64,000 bases of DNA, taken from NCBI GenBank assembly GCA_964655935.1, contig CAZZNY010000002.1, positions 186,001 to 250,000 on the forward strand, read 5' to 3'. This DNA is from CAZZNY01 sp964655935 (lineage in GTDB: Bacteria > Patescibacteriota > Gracilibacteria > BD1-5 > UBA2023). This document shows, piece after piece, positions 51,359 to 61,705 of this stretch; position 1 is the first letter of the stretch, and each line of letters starts with the position of its first letter. A model generated the notes under the pieces. It was not told the DNA's origin. It searched no databases and saw only the letters and a list, made by a program, of their open reading frames with translations. The position numbers were made by a program, and so were the translations under genes.

Positions 51359-51424
51359 TCCTTTCGTTCAAATAAAAACCAATCAACCCATACCCTGAAA
51401 ACAGGGTCAACCGTGAGGTATTTC

Positions 51425-52300
51425 ATGTCTCAGACTCGAAGCCATACCAACCAAAAAGGATATATACTCCTCTGGTTGGCTCTCGCTGTTGGTGTTTTAG
51501 TCATTGGGGCAGCAGCTGCCGCCCCCTATCTTGCTCGTGAATGGAGCCTGCAAAATCGACTGAAAACCCAGACAACGATACAAACCGCTTTTGGGAGTAT
51601 TTTCCCCGATCCCGCTGGGCGGAATCGAAGTGCCTGTGCGATGGCGCAATTCGGTTATTCGCCTGCTGCACCTACCGTCCTGCTTCGTCCCGGAGATAAA
51701 ACCCCCGGATGGAGCCTACTGTTTTTATCACAACAAAGTGCAGTCGGGGCATCTGACCCCAGCCACGCAAGCATTCCTGTATTCGCGGGAGCTTATCCAG
51801 CTTGGAACGGTCCCTACTGGCAAGGATCCATAAATGGTAACAGTGAACCAGTAGATGCTTGGGGAAGAATTTTCCAGCTTCGATGGGTAACTTCACCTTC
51901 TCCTGGATGGATTGTCCACAGTCCTGGAGGAAATGGAATAGACGACACTTTATCCTATAGCGGAACACCCGCTGGAGATGATATCATCTACCCAAATCCT
52001 CCTTATATCCCCCCACCCCCAGACAATACCGTTGCAAGCCCAAACTTCCAGTTCTGGTTTGCTTCACCTGGGAATGGAAACGTTCTTGTGCAATTCACCC
52101 TCAAATACACGGGAGGATCTCAAGTAATCGTGGGAAGCTTCAATAACGGACACAAGGACGGACGAAACTGGTCCGACACCTTCAAAAATGTCCCCGTCGG
52201 CCAGTGGCAGCTCGAAATCTGGCCACAATATGGGAGCCTACGAATCGTCACGGTCATTGTCACAAAAACCTCCATCTCTCCGACACCTATCACGTTCTGA
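51425..52300 (+). CDS. Pseudopilin-like (GspG-type) protein, standard-code-like cassette gene
   Basis: 291 residues to TGA 52298-52300; if TGA is Gly it gains four residues to TAA 52310-52312, so the true end is open. A hydrophobic N-terminal helix after QKG (YILLWLALAVGVLVIGAAAA) is prepilin-like but lacks the usual Glu5. GPYWQGSINGNSEPVDAWGR and GWIVHSPGGNGIDDT match the calcium-loop region of GspG/PulG major pseudopilins. A beta-rich C-terminal extension of about 110 residues is not part of that family. It probably goes to the surface by the type IV pilus/type II pathway. Confidence 0.72.
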   Translation: MSQTRSHTNQKGYILLWLALAVGVLVIGAAAAAPYLAREWSLQNRLKTQTTIQTAFGSIFPDPAGRNRSACAMAQFGYSPAAPTVLLRPGDKTPGWSLLFLSQQSAVGASDPSHASIPVFAGAYPAWNGPYWQGSINGNSEPVDAWGRIFQLRWVTSPSPGWIVHSPGGNGIDDTLSYSGTPAGDDIIYPNPPYIPPPPDNTVASPNFQFWFASPGNGNVLVQFTLKYTGGSQVIVGSFNNGHKDGRNWSDTFKNVPVGQWQLEIWPQYGSLRIVTVIVTKTSISPTPITF

Positions 52301-52318
52301 GAAGATGGTTAAAAACGC

Positions 52319-52343
52319 AAAACCCTGGTTCAACCAGGGTTTT
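52319..52343. terminator. Terminator between the 51425 gene and clpB
   Basis: Perfect stem AAAACCCTGGTT/AACCAGGGTTTT with a 1-nt centre, between convergent genes. Confidence 0.82.
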
Positions 52344-52347
52344 GTCG

Positions 52348-54963
52348 TTAAGAAACTAGTAATTCTCCGTTCTTTATTCCCAGCTTTATCTCCGCCCCAT
52401 CAACGATCTTACCCGCCAGCAATTTCACGGAAAGCGGATTCACGACCAATCTCGTAATTGCTCGTTTGAGTGGTCGAGCGCCATACTGCGGATCAAATCC
52501 TTCTTTGAGTAATGCTTTTTTAAGATTTATATCGTAACTCACAGTAATATTTTTCTTTACAAGCATCTCAGTGACTTCACTAAGAAGAATATCGACGATT
52601 CCCAAAAGCATTTGTTCTGTCATTCCATTAAAAACGATAATCTCATCAATTCGATTTAAAAATTCCGGCTTGAAGTGTCGCTTTAATTCAGATAGAACCG
52701 CGTCTTGCACTCACTCATTTTCCCCAGCTCCATCAGTTTTTTCCTCAGTAGTAAAACCGATGTGTGGTTTTTTACTGTAAAAGAGTTCACTTCCGATATT
52801 CGAAGTCATAATGACAATCGTGTTTTTGAAGTTTACCTTTCGTCATTTCGAATCCGTCAAATGTCCATCATCCATAATCTGAAGAAATATATTGAAAACG
52901 TCTCTGTGAGCTTTTTCGATCTCATCAAGCAGTATTACGGAATATGGTTTTCGACGAATCGCTTCAGTAAGCTGTCCGCCATCATCGAATCCGACATATC
53001 CTGGAGGCGATCCGATGAGTTTCGAGACGGAATGCGGCTCCATATATTCGCTCATATCGACGCGGACAAAAGCGTTTTTATCATTAAAAAGTTCGTGAGC
53101 GAGAGCTTTTGCAGTCTCAGTTTTTCAGACTCCAGTCGGTCCGAGAAAGAGAAAACTTCCGATTGGTCGTTTCTCATCAGAAAGTCCTGCTTTATTTCGT
53201 GCGATCGCTTCGGAGACGACTTTCAGTGCCTCATTCTGACCGATCACTCGAGTTCCGAGCCGTTCAAATAAATGAAGATATTTTTCTCGATCTTGTTCGA
53301 TGAGTCGTCAGACGGGGATTCCTGTCCATCGTGCTACGATCGAAGCCACATCTTCGATATCCACTTTTTCTCGTAAATATGAGATTCCTTGTTCTCGAAG
53401 GACCGTAAGTTCCGTATCGATTTTTTCATTTTCATGTTCGATAGCCGGTATATCACTATAGCGAATTCGCGCTACGGTCTGAAATTCATATTTTCTTTCC
53501 TGTTCATCTGCTTCGAGCTTGAGACGATCGATTTTTTCTTTATTGGATTTCAACGAAAGAATAAGATCTCGCTCGTGTTCCCATCGAGAAAGTTTTGCAC
53601 GATAGGTCTCCCGAAGTCCAGCTAATTCCTTTTCCAATTCTTTAATCTTTTTTTCATCGATCTTTTCTTCATTTTTCAGTGCTTCCCGCTCGATTTCAAG
53701 AGAACGAATCTCTTTTTCGAGTTTATCAAGTTCCACTGGCTTACTCGTAGAAGTCATTTTGACACTTGAAGCCGCCTCATCTATAAGATCTATTGCTTTA
53801 TCTGGAAGTCTTCGGTCCGAGATATATCGTGTCGAAAGTTCGACCGCACCGACGATCGCTCGATCCGTGATTCGGATTCCATGAAAAGTCTCATATCGAT
53901 CCTTGATTCCACGCATAATAGAAATGGTATCATCAACGCTCGGTTCTTCGATCATCACCGTCTGGAATCTACGTTCCAGCGCTCCATCTTTTTCGATATA
54001 TTTTCGGTATTCATTGATCGTCGTCGCACCAATCATCTTAAAAGAACCTCGAGCCAGTCCTGGCTTTAAAAGATTTCCAGCATCAGCAGATCATTCGGTC
54101 GCTCCAGCTCCGACGATGGAATGAAGTTCATCGATAAATAAGACGACATTTCCTTCGGAAGTCTCCACTTCTTTGATCACATTTTTCAGTCGTTCCTCGA
54201 ATTCTCCACGGAATTTTGTACCAGCCAAAAGTGATCCCATGTCGAGTGAGAGGATTTGTTTGTTTTTCAGCACATCCGGTACGTCATTTTCTATGATTTT
54301 TCGAGCGATTCATTCGATAATTGCCGTTTTACCGACTCCAGGCTCACCGATTAATACAGGATTATTTTTATTACGACGAGAAAGAATCTGGATGGTTCGT
54401 CTGATCTCATCTTCACGTCCGATCACTGGATCAATTTTCCCATTCCGAGCGAGTTCTGTTAGATCGATCGTAAATTTTTTTAAAGCTTCATAAACATTTT
54501 CTGCATCATTTGATGTAACCCGTTCACCTTTTCTCATTTTTTCCATTTCTCGTTTCCATGATTTTACGGTCAACATTGGAAAAGTTGAAAAAATCCCTTG
54601 GAGCGATTTTCCTGCTTCAAGTAATCAGAGAAATAAATGTTCTTCGGTAATATATTGATCCAACATAGTTCGAGAAGCAATGTCACTATATCCGAGCACT
54701 TCTGTAAATTCGCGTGTCATCGCCATAGTGTTACTTCCAGTCACTTGCGGAATCTGATCCATCATCTCTTTTACTTTTTGTCAGAGCACTCATTCATCGA
54801 CTCAGAGTCGACGCAAAAGCTCCCGATCAATACTATCGGAAGATCCAAGAATAGCAGCAAGCAAATGAATAGAGTCAAGTGCAGGATGAGAAAAACTACG
54901 AACTAGTTCCTCAGATTCCTGAAGACGTTTCGTAGCAGAAAGAGTGAAACGATCGAGATTCAT
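52348..54963 (-). CDS. clpB: ATP-dependent chaperone ClpB
   Basis: 871 residues; hexameric AAA+ disaggregase working with DnaK/DnaJ. The N domain (1-150) is followed by AAA-1 with Walker A GEPGVGKTA, Walker B VVLFIDELHS and Arg finger region GALERRFQ; a coiled-coil middle domain (about 400-520, ELEKELAGLRETYRAKL) that marks ClpB rather than ClpA/C; and AAA-2 with GPTGVGKTE and VILLDEIEKAH. The end lacks the ClpP-binding loop. TGA codes several Gly. I start at ATG 54963, where the N domain begins. Regulated by the CIRCE element upstream. Confidence 0.94.
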
Positions 54964-55064
54964 ATAATAGCAAGTTAGGGCTAATGTATGTGCTGATCGA
55001 AGAATATATTTTCGTACATTATATTTAGTTTTTCTTTCAGCACAATTCAATTATTTTATACTAT

Positions 55065-55091
55065 TTAGCACTTACTATTATATAGTGCTAA
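55065..55091. promoter_or_regulatory. CIRCE operator (HrcA-type heat-shock repressor site)
   Basis: TTAGCACTT, 9-bp spacer, TAGTGCTAA: 16 of 18 arm bases match the CIRCE consensus TTAGCACTC-N9-GAGTGCTAA. It overlaps the -10 box of the clpB promoter, which is the usual place for HrcA repression. Confidence 0.85.
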
Positions 55092-55104
55092 TAATTAAAG
55101 TCAA
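55077..55104 (-). promoter_or_regulatory. clpB promoter
   Basis: On the minus strand TTGACT (55104-55099), 16-bp spacer, TATAAT (55082-55077), with the -10 box inside the CIRCE element. Confidence 0.75.
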
Positions 55105-55142
55105 AACAATTTTTAGACAATCAGAAAAATATATGTCGAAAT

Positions 55143-55171
55143 TTGCGTTTTATGGGCAAATCAAGTATAAT
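55143..55171 (+). promoter_or_regulatory. Promoter of the 1271-aa gene
   Basis: TTGCGT (55143-55148), 17-bp spacer, TATAAT (55166-55171), 29 bp before ATG 55201. Confidence 0.65.
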
Positions 55172-55200
55172 CAAGGGGATTATATTCTATCTAAAAACCT

Positions 55201-58200
55201 ATGAGCGATTTGAATGAGAATACCAAGGAAAAAGAATCCATAGAGACCTCTAATAATAGCCAAGATTCTAGGTTAATGGATGAGTTTATTTGAGAATTTG
55301 TAGAGAGTATTCATGGTAAGCGAGATGAGAATGAAAAAGAGTTTAATGATTTTATTGACGATGTTCTTGATACTAATTCTTCAACCACCCTCAATCCAAT
55401 TTTTGCTACCAAACTTCAAACATTTCGAGCAAAATCAAACAAATATCGTCATCTTGATGTCACTAAACTGAATAAATTCGATTTTCAATCTGAAGTGTTT
55501 AGTAGAGGTAATCGAATTATTGCAGAGCGCGATGCACTTTTTTCTAGAATTGATACAGAATACAATCTTTCCGTAGAACAAAAAGCTGCACTGAAACAAT
55601 GAATCAAAAAACTAAAACTCACGAAAATATCTTCCATACTCAAAACAGAAAAGACTCGAAATGCTTTTATGAAAGAGATTTTTTTAGAAAATACTCCAGT
55701 AAAATTTTCCCACAAAGATTTCTTCAAAAAACTTCATATAGAATTTGAGTCTCTTCCTGAAAATGCTCGTCAAAGTCTTGCTTTTTTTCGAGATGAATGA
55801 ATTATCCATGAAGATGACTTTATCGAAATCGTTTCTCATGGCTTTAATGCGGAACAAAAACGTGGTCTTCTCGCTATGTTTTTACCCATTATCTCACTTC
55901 AAAAACTTGTTGATCTCAAAATCATCAAACAAGATGAGGCCTATAAACAACTTCTTGCTAAATTTGATGCTGAATATCCTCATATCAAAGAAAAATTTCC
56001 TGATGAAAAAGATCGATTAACATTTTTTTCTCAAAAATTTTCACTCGAAAATGTCCGCGTTACCCTCAATCACACAAATGATCCAACAAAAGCTGGTATT
56101 ATGGTAAATAATGCTAGTGTTGATAAGATATTGCAAGACAAAGAACTCATGTCCAATATTACGACAGAGGTGGAAAAAACTGTGAAAGAAGTAACAAAAG
56201 GTGAGAAAATAGGAACTCTGGCAGAATTAAAAAAAATATTAGCCGAGGATGTTACCGGTATACAAAAAAAATTTCCAAAAATACAAGACAATGTGGTTCC
56301 AGGAAAAATTTTTTCCATTCCTTATGCACAAGAAAACGAAAAGAAAAACGCCTATGTTATAGTGGATAAAATGGATGATGGTGGTATAGTTTTTAGAACC
56401 CTCAATTATGCTGACGGTTATCTCGATCCAAACAGTCTCGATGGAAAATCCGAGACAAAAACACTCAACGAATATGTAAATTTTCTCAATAATATACCAC
56501 CGGAAACCCAAATCATAGACAAAGCAACTCTAAAAAGTATAGCGAAAGAGAAGGATATAAACGAGTATGCTCATGAGACAAAAATTGATACAATCGACCA
56601 ACTTGAATCACTCATAAATGCTCAAGATCCAAAAGGTATTGAGCATAAACTTACTGCAGGAACAGCTTTCTTGTATACGGTAGATGGGGAGACTCTTTCT
56701 GCTCGCATTAAGAAAGTTACCTCTTCATGAATAGAGGTAGAATGAGCCGTAAATGACCATATCATGAATTTTTCATTCTTCTATCAAGCCTTTCTTCAAG
56801 GCAATGCGAAGCGGGTCGGAAAAGTCTGAAATATTCCTGAGCTCATGGAAAGACTTAAATTATCAGGAACAAAAGCTGTCACTGAAGGATTTCGTAATGT
56901 TGTCATAGAACATGGAAAACTCTATCCAGATGATCCAAATCTCAAATGAACCGACAAATGAGAAATTAAATATCTCATAGGGAAATGAGATATGTGTGCT
57001 AAGATTGAAAGTTTTGAAAATGGAAAAATAATACTTATTGAGGGGAAGCTTGATGAAAAAGAAGGAAAAGATGGAAAAAAGACCTCAAAAATGCTCAAGC
57101 CAGTAAAAAGAACCCTTCGAGAAGATGAATTTTTGATGCATGCCGAGAAATTTGAATATAAGCCAAAGCTTGATAGTGATCACGTCCATCAAGAAAAACC
57201 AAAAGAACTTGATATATCTCGAAAAAATAATTTTGGGACATGGCTCTTCTCAAATCATAGTCTAATTACGGTAATAGCATGATGAAAACAGTGGTTCAAA
57301 GCTATCGAAGATGGTCTCAAGGAAGGAAATGATCTTCTTGCAGCAGAACTTGCTCTTACGCTCGGAAAAACTCTTCCTGATAGTCTCAAACATGATCTTG
57401 TAAATCGTGTAGAATGAGCTCAAAAGAAACTGATGGAGGAGATCGTCGGTCGACTCAATATCGATCGAGTTATAGATATCATAAAAACAAAGAATGCTTC
57501 GGAACCACAACGAGAGGCGGCACTTATGTGGACACTCTGAAAATTTGGTCAACTCTATGGAGAGGGTCTTATTGACTATCGTGGCACATATATGTGGTAT
57601 GAATTTATGGGAGGTAAGATCTGAGATGCCATCTTCACGAAGTATATGAACGATCAGAAAAAAGATCCGGAAAAACCCACCCAACAAGTCGAAGAAGATC
57701 TTATCATTGAACTTCTAAAAGCTCAATGAAAAAATCAAGCTCCACCAAAACGACGACTTAATTTCTTTAAAGAAGCAAAAGCAAAAGTCAAAAGCGGAAA
57801 AGATGAAAAGGAAAAAGATGGACTTGATGACTCAAAGAAGTTTAATACTTTCACCGGAAAATTAGAACTCTGTAAAAAATTTCTAACGGAATGAGATTAT
57901 TTTGCTCTTAAAGGAGCCTTCCCTGATTTGGTGGGGAAATGAGATGGAAACCCAAAATTTATTAGTGAAATTCCTTTTGCACTCGTTATGAGTGGTGCAC
58001 CAAAAACTTGGCATCAGGATCTTGCAAACGCATTTAAATGAATCGGATCAGGATGTTCCATTCCAATTCTCGAATGTATCGCAGCCCCAAATGATGTGGA
58101 CATGTTTGGGAAGGCTGTAGTATCTCTTGCTTATACCATAAGCAAAGAGGCAGGCGATCAAGCAAGGGCTATCGAGGAAATGAAACAAAAGGGTGAATCT

Positions 58201-59016
58201 GAAAAAAAGATAGTAAAGGCTTGTTTCGAATTTTGGAAAGAACATGGAGGAAAAATGATTGGAAAACTTCAAATGACTACTGACCTCACTATGCTTGTAT
58301 CAGAAGATGCTAATGTAAAGCAATATCTTGCAAAGGCAAGGGCAGTTTCTGGAAAACATGAAATCAAAGATGAACATCGAAAAAACGATGTCTACAATGC
58401 TGACCATTCTTATCTAATGGCTATCGGATGAAAGGACTATGTAAAAAAGAGTATAGCTTCTCTCGATCAAAGTTGCAATACGAAGACTGATCTCGAAAAT
58501 AAAGTTACCGATTCAATGGTAAAACAGCTCGAAATGATAAAAACAATGGAGGCTCCCGGACCAGGAAAGGCAACTCCAGAACAAACAAAGGCTTTCCGAA
58601 TCAAAGCCTATAAACATCTTTCAAAGATTCTTATGGATACCTTTATAGAAAAATTCGCGAATGCACAGGATATCGAGAAAGTAAACACTACTTCATGGTA
58701 TCAGGAAATTGCAAAAAGAATACCACTTCCAGCTACTCTAGATGAAAAAAATAGTTTTATAAAAAATCCAGGACTTGTTGCAAGAAAGGTTGATCAAAAA
58801 GCTCTTGAATTTCTCGGTTACATCCAAAAACTCGAAGTAAAAAACAATGTAAGTGAACCAAGTAAACAACAAGAAGTGGTTCATAATGTAATAGAAGGTT
58901 TTTTTGGCTGAGCAAAAACAGTAGAGTCAACCCAGACAAACACAAAAAATAAGGTTGCAAAAAACATCAGCAATCTTACTGGTAAAATAAATGAAGATGA
59001 GGAAGAGGCAGCTTAA
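55201..59016 (+). CDS. Giant hypothetical protein, 1271 residues
   Basis: One frame from ATG 55201 to TAA 59014-59016 with about 25 TGA codons read as Gly; the standard code gives only fragments. Lys/Glu/Asp-rich, strongly helical, soluble, without signal peptide or membrane helices. An N-terminal acidic region (1-60) is followed by long helical segments, a small beta region (about 360-400: GKIFSIPYAQENEKKNAYVIVD), and further charged helices to an acidic end (NEDEEEAA). No nucleotide-binding or catalytic motif is visible. Its 3' end overlaps the stop of DUF167 by 4 nt. Structural or scaffold role possible, not proven. Confidence 0.78.
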
Positions 59017-59306
59017 ATAATAATCCTCACCATCTTCATACTATCCGTAGCTCCAGAAATTATTTCTATCTTCGACTTATTCACGCTGAGCTCATCAGAG
59101 AGAAATCTGATGAGCTCTTTGTTTGCTTTTCATTGCTCTGGTACCGCTTTCAGACGAAATTTCAATGTTCCATCATCAAGCACTCAAAAAAATTCAGTTT
59201 TCGGCTGACGAGTAACTACTTTTACTTTTATGACTGTTTTAAATCGTCATTCTGAACTTGCTTCAGAATCCCCCGACCTTATTGCGACAAAATCAATAAT
59301 TTTCAT
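59013..59306 (-). CDS. DUF167/YggU-family protein with repeat-derived N-terminus
   Basis: 97 residues. The DUF167 core is clear: IKVKVVTRQPKTEFFGVL, FRLKAVPEQGKANKELIRFLS and VNKSKIEIISGATDSMKMVRI, with Gly encoded by TGA at three places. The family's role is unknown. Family members normally begin near the first strand; here about 20 extra residues (IRSGDSEASSEGRF) come from a fragment of the GTCATTCTGAA repeat at 59245-59270. The ATG 59306 is the only in-frame start seen. The stop overlaps that of the convergent 1271-aa gene. Confidence 0.82.
59245..59270. repeat. Fragment of the GTCATTCTGAG element inside the DUF167 gene (copy E)
   Basis: GTCATTCTGAACTTGCTTCAGAATC, one end of the inverted-repeat family, read in frame as the N-terminal extension of the DUF167 protein. 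Confidence 0.6.
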
Positions 59307-59400
59307 ATTGTTGTTTTATAATTTTTCTATATACTTGCCACCAAGTGTAAGAAAGATTAATCTAAAGTAAAGGGTAAATAAAAACAAATCTTTCCAAGAA

Positions 59401-59534
59401 GCGAGAGAAAACGAGAGAGCTTGAGAGAGGAAACTGTTTGAGCAGGCTGTAAGTCGTGCAACTGACGAGCAAAGCTATGTCTGCGAGTTTTTCCTCTTTC
59501 AAAACTTTTGGTACTTTTGGTTACAAAAGTATAT
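59401..59534. repeat. Structured dispersed element, copy 3
   Basis: GAGAGCTTGAGAGAGGAAAC, TGTTTGAGCAGG, CTATGTCTGCGAGTTTTT and TTTTGGTACTTTTGGTTACA in the same order as the other two copies, with flanking similarity to copy 2. The 59307-59665 gap also holds a short TAACTTTG tandem at about 59635-59655 but no gene. Confidence 0.8.
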
Positions 59535-59665
59535 AAATATTCTCCTCTCTTCTAAGAATTTTTAAAACTGGATCTCCTAAAACTTGAGTAAAATGAATTC
59601 CTCCACTGTGCTATCGCTCCGGTCGGAATGACAACTTTGTAACTTTGTAACCTTGTAACTATCCC

Positions 59666-60802
59666 ATGAAAATCTGAATCGACTGTCGCATGTTCTCCAC
59701 GACTTTTACTGGTATCGGTCGCGTTACGTACGAACTCGTGAATTATCTCGAAAAAAACGACACAGAAAATGAGTATGTGCTTTTTATGAACGAACCCCAG
59801 TATTCTCTCTATATCCCGAAAAATCCAAAATTCAAAAAAGTGCTCGTCAATACAAAACACTATTCTTATGGCGAACAGACAAAATTTCTCTGGATACTCT
59901 ACCGAGAAAAACTCGATCTCATGCATTTTACGAATTTCAATTCTCCAATCTTCTACTTCCGACCAAGCGTCGTCACAATCCACGATACCACGATTTCTTT
60001 CTATCCTGGAAAGAAAATGATCAGTGCTCATCATCGATTTGCCTATAATATCACACTCCAATCTGCAGTAAAAAAAGCAAAACATATTTTTGCCATGAGT
60101 GAAAACACGAAAAAAGATGTGGTAGAGATAACGAAAATAAACGAAGATAGGATTCAAGTAGTTTATCTCTGAGCAGATACGAAAACGTTTCGATCTGATT
60201 ATTCGGAAGCAGAACTCCAGAAAGTACGCGATAAATTTGATCTCAAAAAACCTTTCTATCTCTATACCGGAGTGTGGCGAGATCATAAAAATATGGTTCG
60301 AATGCTCAAGTCTTACGCACTCGCACTCAAAGACGGTCTTGATGTGGATTTTGCCATCGCTGGAAAAGAAGATACGGTTTATCGAGAAGTTCGCGATACA
60401 ATCATCGCAGAAAATCTCCAGAAAAATGTCAAAATCCTCGGATTCGTAGATGAAGAAGTTTATGGTCAGCTCTATGCCGCGGCACGAGCCTATGTACTTC
60501 CTTCACTCTATGAAGGATTTGGTCTTCAGATTCTCGAAGCCATGGCAACCGGTACTCCGATTATATCATCAAATGTCTCTAGTATGCCGGAAGTAGCGGG
60601 TCCGGGCGGAGCACTATTTTTCAATCCGACCAGTCTCGAATCTATGAAAAAAGCGATGATAGAAATCGACGCAAATGAGGAACTTCGAAAACAGCTCGTT
60701 ACGACATGATTCGCACGAGTAAAAGAATTTTCTTGGGATAAAATGGGAGCCGAGGTTCATAAAGCATACCTACGAGTTCTTTCAAAAAATCAGAAAAAAT
60801 AA
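59666..60802 (+). CDS. GT4-family glycosyltransferase
   Basis: 378 residues, GT-B fold. N-terminal MKIGIDCRM, TTFTGIGRVTYELV and VVTIHDTTISFYPG form the acceptor side; the donor side has YLYTGVWRDHKN, VKILGFVDEEVYGQLYA and the hallmark PSLYEGFGLQILEAMATGTPII with its EX7E pair. TGA codes Gly in MKIG and LGADTK. Likely transfers a hexose from a nucleotide sugar to a surface glycan; GDP-mannose from ManC is a candidate donor, by inference. Start ATG 59666; no Shine-Dalgarno sequence. Confidence 0.92.
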
Positions 60803-60807
60803 AAAAT

Positions 60808-60836
60808 TTGCCAAAATCGACTTTTTTTAGTACAAT
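60808..60836 (+). promoter_or_regulatory. Promoter of the 254-aa gene
   Basis: TTGCCA (60808-60813), 17-bp spacer, TACAAT (60831-60836), about 59 bp before ATG 60895. Confidence 0.6.
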
Positions 60837-60894
60837 GATGTGTGATATAGGCAACTAAATCCCATATCGGACTATCATTAAAGTACGATTTTTT

Positions 60895-61659
60895 ATGGTA
60901 ACTAATCACACTTGAATTCCAAAACCTGCAGAATTGATTTTTTCAAGATCTCAAAATTTACCAACAGATTGGCAGTTTGCACTTGTTTCTTGTACTAAGG
61001 ATGCAATCCTTATGACTCTTGCCAAAGAAATAGAGTCTCAATTATTGAATCGAGAATATCAATCTCTCAGAAAATATCCAAAATCTCTTCAGGATAAAAT
61101 TATTGATTTTATCGTAGCGGCTGAAAAAATCGGGATCAATTGCCTTGGGTATCCAGAAAAACGCATTGTTCCAGATCTTATATGCAAAGTAGCCGATATT
61201 GCTTCCAGAAAAATTACCATTGAAACGCTCGTTAATGAAATGATGATCCAGAATAGTTCACTAGAAAGTCGAGTGATTCCTATCGAAGAACAAGAAGAAA
61301 CTACTTCAGCGATCAAGTGAGATACCTGCAATCGAACAGTCAATATTCTCATGCTCTACCATCTCAACAATGAACAAGTATTGAAAATAGCAAAAATTAT
61401 TGCTGATTGGTCGACTGCTATCTGGAATTATAACAGCACAGACAATGGGTATTGAGATGCTTGGAAAAATCCAGTTCAATCAAACACACCACCTGAGATT
61501 CAGCATGAAAGTTTTATGGACAAACTTAGAGCTGCCGGATTAGACGAAAAATCTGTTCAAATAACATATTCCAAACTTGTCATCGATAAAAATATATATT
61601 TCTTCGAAAATGGCTATCAAAAACTGGTTGATAAGAGAAAAGCTCGACTTGCTGCCTAA
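60895..61659 (+). CDS. Hypothetical 254-residue protein
   Basis: Frame ATG 60895 to TAA 61657-61659 with three TGA codons read as Gly (NHTGIPK, IKGDTC, GYGDAW). Helical and soluble; no membrane segment and no recognised family. Its own promoter and a strong terminator make it a single-gene unit. Confidence 0.65.
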
Positions 61660-61660
61660 T

Positions 61661-61692
61661 AAAAAATCTCCAGAAAATTCTGGAGATTTTTT
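61661..61692. terminator. Bidirectional terminator
   Basis: AAAAAATCTCCAGAA/TTCTGGAGATTTTTT, a near-perfect stem between the 254-aa gene and convergent efp. Confidence 0.85.
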
Positions 61693-61705
61693 GATTAAAT
61701 ATTTT

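Noticed and set aside
42864..52343. Contig chimera or contamination explaining the standard-code-like genes
   Set aside because: These genes occur singly on both strands between native genes at several places across 47 kb; one junction could not explain them. Read mapping would settle it.
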